This document shows, one piece after another, positions 63,397 to 64,000 of a DNA stretch of 64,000 nucleotides (its first letter is position 1; every line of letters starts with the position of its first letter). This DNA is from Marivirga aurantiaca (GTDB lineage: Bacteria; Bacteroidota; Bacteroidia; Cytophagales; Cyclobacteriaceae), in NCBI RefSeq assembly GCF_016679925.1, contig NZ_JAEQBW010000007.1:124001-188000 (forward strand), given 5' to 3'. The translations under genes and the position numbers were made by a program. The notes under the pieces are model-generated. The model was not told the DNA's origin. It saw only the letters and a list, made by a program, of their open reading frames with translations, and searched no databases.

Positions 63397-63945
63397 ATGC
63401 ATCCAAAAATTGAAAAACACTGGCAACGGATTAAGGTCTCCAAAGAATATTATGATGCCTTATTAAAAGTATTTAACCCCACACAATTGAATTTCCGTCC
63501 TGAGCCCTCCGCCTGGTCCATGATGGATGTGATGCAACATTTATATACTTCTGAAAAGCTTTCATCTGACTTTGTTAAGAATTTTGATTTTAGTCGTAAA
63601 GATTTGAAGCTTGGGCTTAAAAGCAGAATTAAAACTATTTTACTGGTGAATAGATTAAATTCCAGGAAAAAATTCAAGGCACCAAAAGTACTTGAGCAAA
63701 ATAAAGGTAGAATGAATTTATCTCCGGATGCACATGAATTCGGTCATCAGTGGGCGGGCCTGCGTAGCGAAATGAAATTAATGCTGGAAAATTTCCCGGA
63801 AGAGAAGCTAAACCATTTCACCTTTAATCATCCGGCAGTTGGGAAAATGACTATCACACAAACTTTGGAATTTTTCTATTCACATATGAATCATCACAAA
63901 TATCAAATAGAAGCGATTAATCATCATCCAAATTTCCCGCTTTAA
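63397..63945 (+). CDS. DinB-like four-helix metalloprotein
   Basis: This 182-residue protein has the DinB/YfiT-type four-helix bundle. The pattern is LNFRPEPSAWSMMDVMQHLYTSEKLSSDFV with His50, a middle HQWAGLRSEMKLMLENFPEEKL, and TITQTLEFFYSHMNHHKYQIEAI with a His triad. The three His would bind a divalent metal. Members include thiol-dependent transferases and damage-inducible proteins; the exact reaction here is unknown. It is probably co-transcribed with the EEP gene upstream. The last 55 bases of the window after it show nothing. Confidence 0.85.
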   Translation: MHPKIEKHWQRIKVSKEYYDALLKVFNPTQLNFRPEPSAWSMMDVMQHLYTSEKLSSDFVKNFDFSRKDLKLGLKSRIKTILLVNRLNSRKKFKAPKVLEQNKGRMNLSPDAHEFGHQWAGLRSEMKLMLENFPEEKLNHFTFNHPAVGKMTITQTLEFFYSHMNHHKYQIEAINHHPNFPL

Positions 63946-64000
63946 ATCCAAATTAAACCATTTGCTCCAAGCGTGATTTATCTATTATTAAAGAGTTAGT

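Noticed and set aside
1-64000. CRISPR arrays, tRNA or rRNA genes, tmRNA, prophage modules, secondary-metabolite genes
   Set aside because: None was seen on reading the window. Repeats present are short palindromes, not spaced direct repeats. A tRNAscan and Infernal run would be needed to exclude small RNA genes fully.

Overview
The window is AT-rich chromosomal DNA of a member of the Bacteroidota, most likely a marine-type cytophagal bacterium in the Marivirga/Fulvivirga neighbourhood. Clues are a protein with a type IX secretion C-terminal domain, a GAFTDA-type sigma-54 response regulator, several clear TTG or GTG starts, fused isobutyryl-CoA mutase (IcmF), DUF6122, and many 800-residue double MacB/FtsX permeases. 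Genus is inference only; no rRNA or tRNA gene was seen.

Layout. 1-4430: a 5'-end fragment of tamB diverges from a housekeeping run (tsaD, hotdog thioesterase, smpB, NlpC/P60 peptidase, HNH endonuclease). 4548-6143: a complete IS4-family element with 17-bp inverted ends and a 6-bp target duplication, sitting in the loop of an older palindrome. 6274-9082: histidine kinase and NtrC-type response regulator, read leftward. 9083-16872: an accessory insert holding a GNAT acetyltransferase, a class D beta-lactamase-like lipoprotein, a HigBA toxin-antitoxin pair, a TPR protein and a 1108-residue delta-60-repeat/T9SS protein, bounded by palindrome-rich gaps. 16873-43728: one long rightward locus made of a membrane-fusion adaptor, one MacB/LolD-type ATPase and ten consecutive double MacB-FtsX permease genes, followed by the 3' fossil of another copy and duplicated hairpins. 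44114-49633: Pif1-like helicase, a lipoprotein, a RAYT (REP-associated tyrosine transposase) broken by a nonsense codon, an outer-membrane barrel protein and an OmpA-family lipoprotein. 50030-64000: icmF, an MpaB-like oxygenase, an SLC13 transporter, DUF6122, a TPR histidine kinase, an SF1 helicase, an endonuclease/exonuclease/phosphatase protein and a DinB-like protein.

How it works together. The main system is the kinase/regulator pair plus the adaptor-ATPase-ten-permease locus. The same 14-bp palindrome, GTCCG-N4-CGGAC, lies upstream of the regulator (9262-9275) and upstream of the adaptor (16735-16748). The second copy is about 85 bp before a weak sigma-54-like element. I infer that the regulator controls both transcription units through sigma-54. 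Ten permeases sharing one ATPase and one adaptor suggests a combinatorial envelope exporter or sensor family built by tandem duplication; the substrate cannot be read from sequence.

A second theme is small mobile palindromes. Hairpins with a GTG-loop-CAC core occur mostly as inverted doublets (REPIN-like), one beside the broken RAYT and one split by the IS4 element. A separate 90-bp inverted-repeat element is present twice (18388-18477 and 55116-55205).
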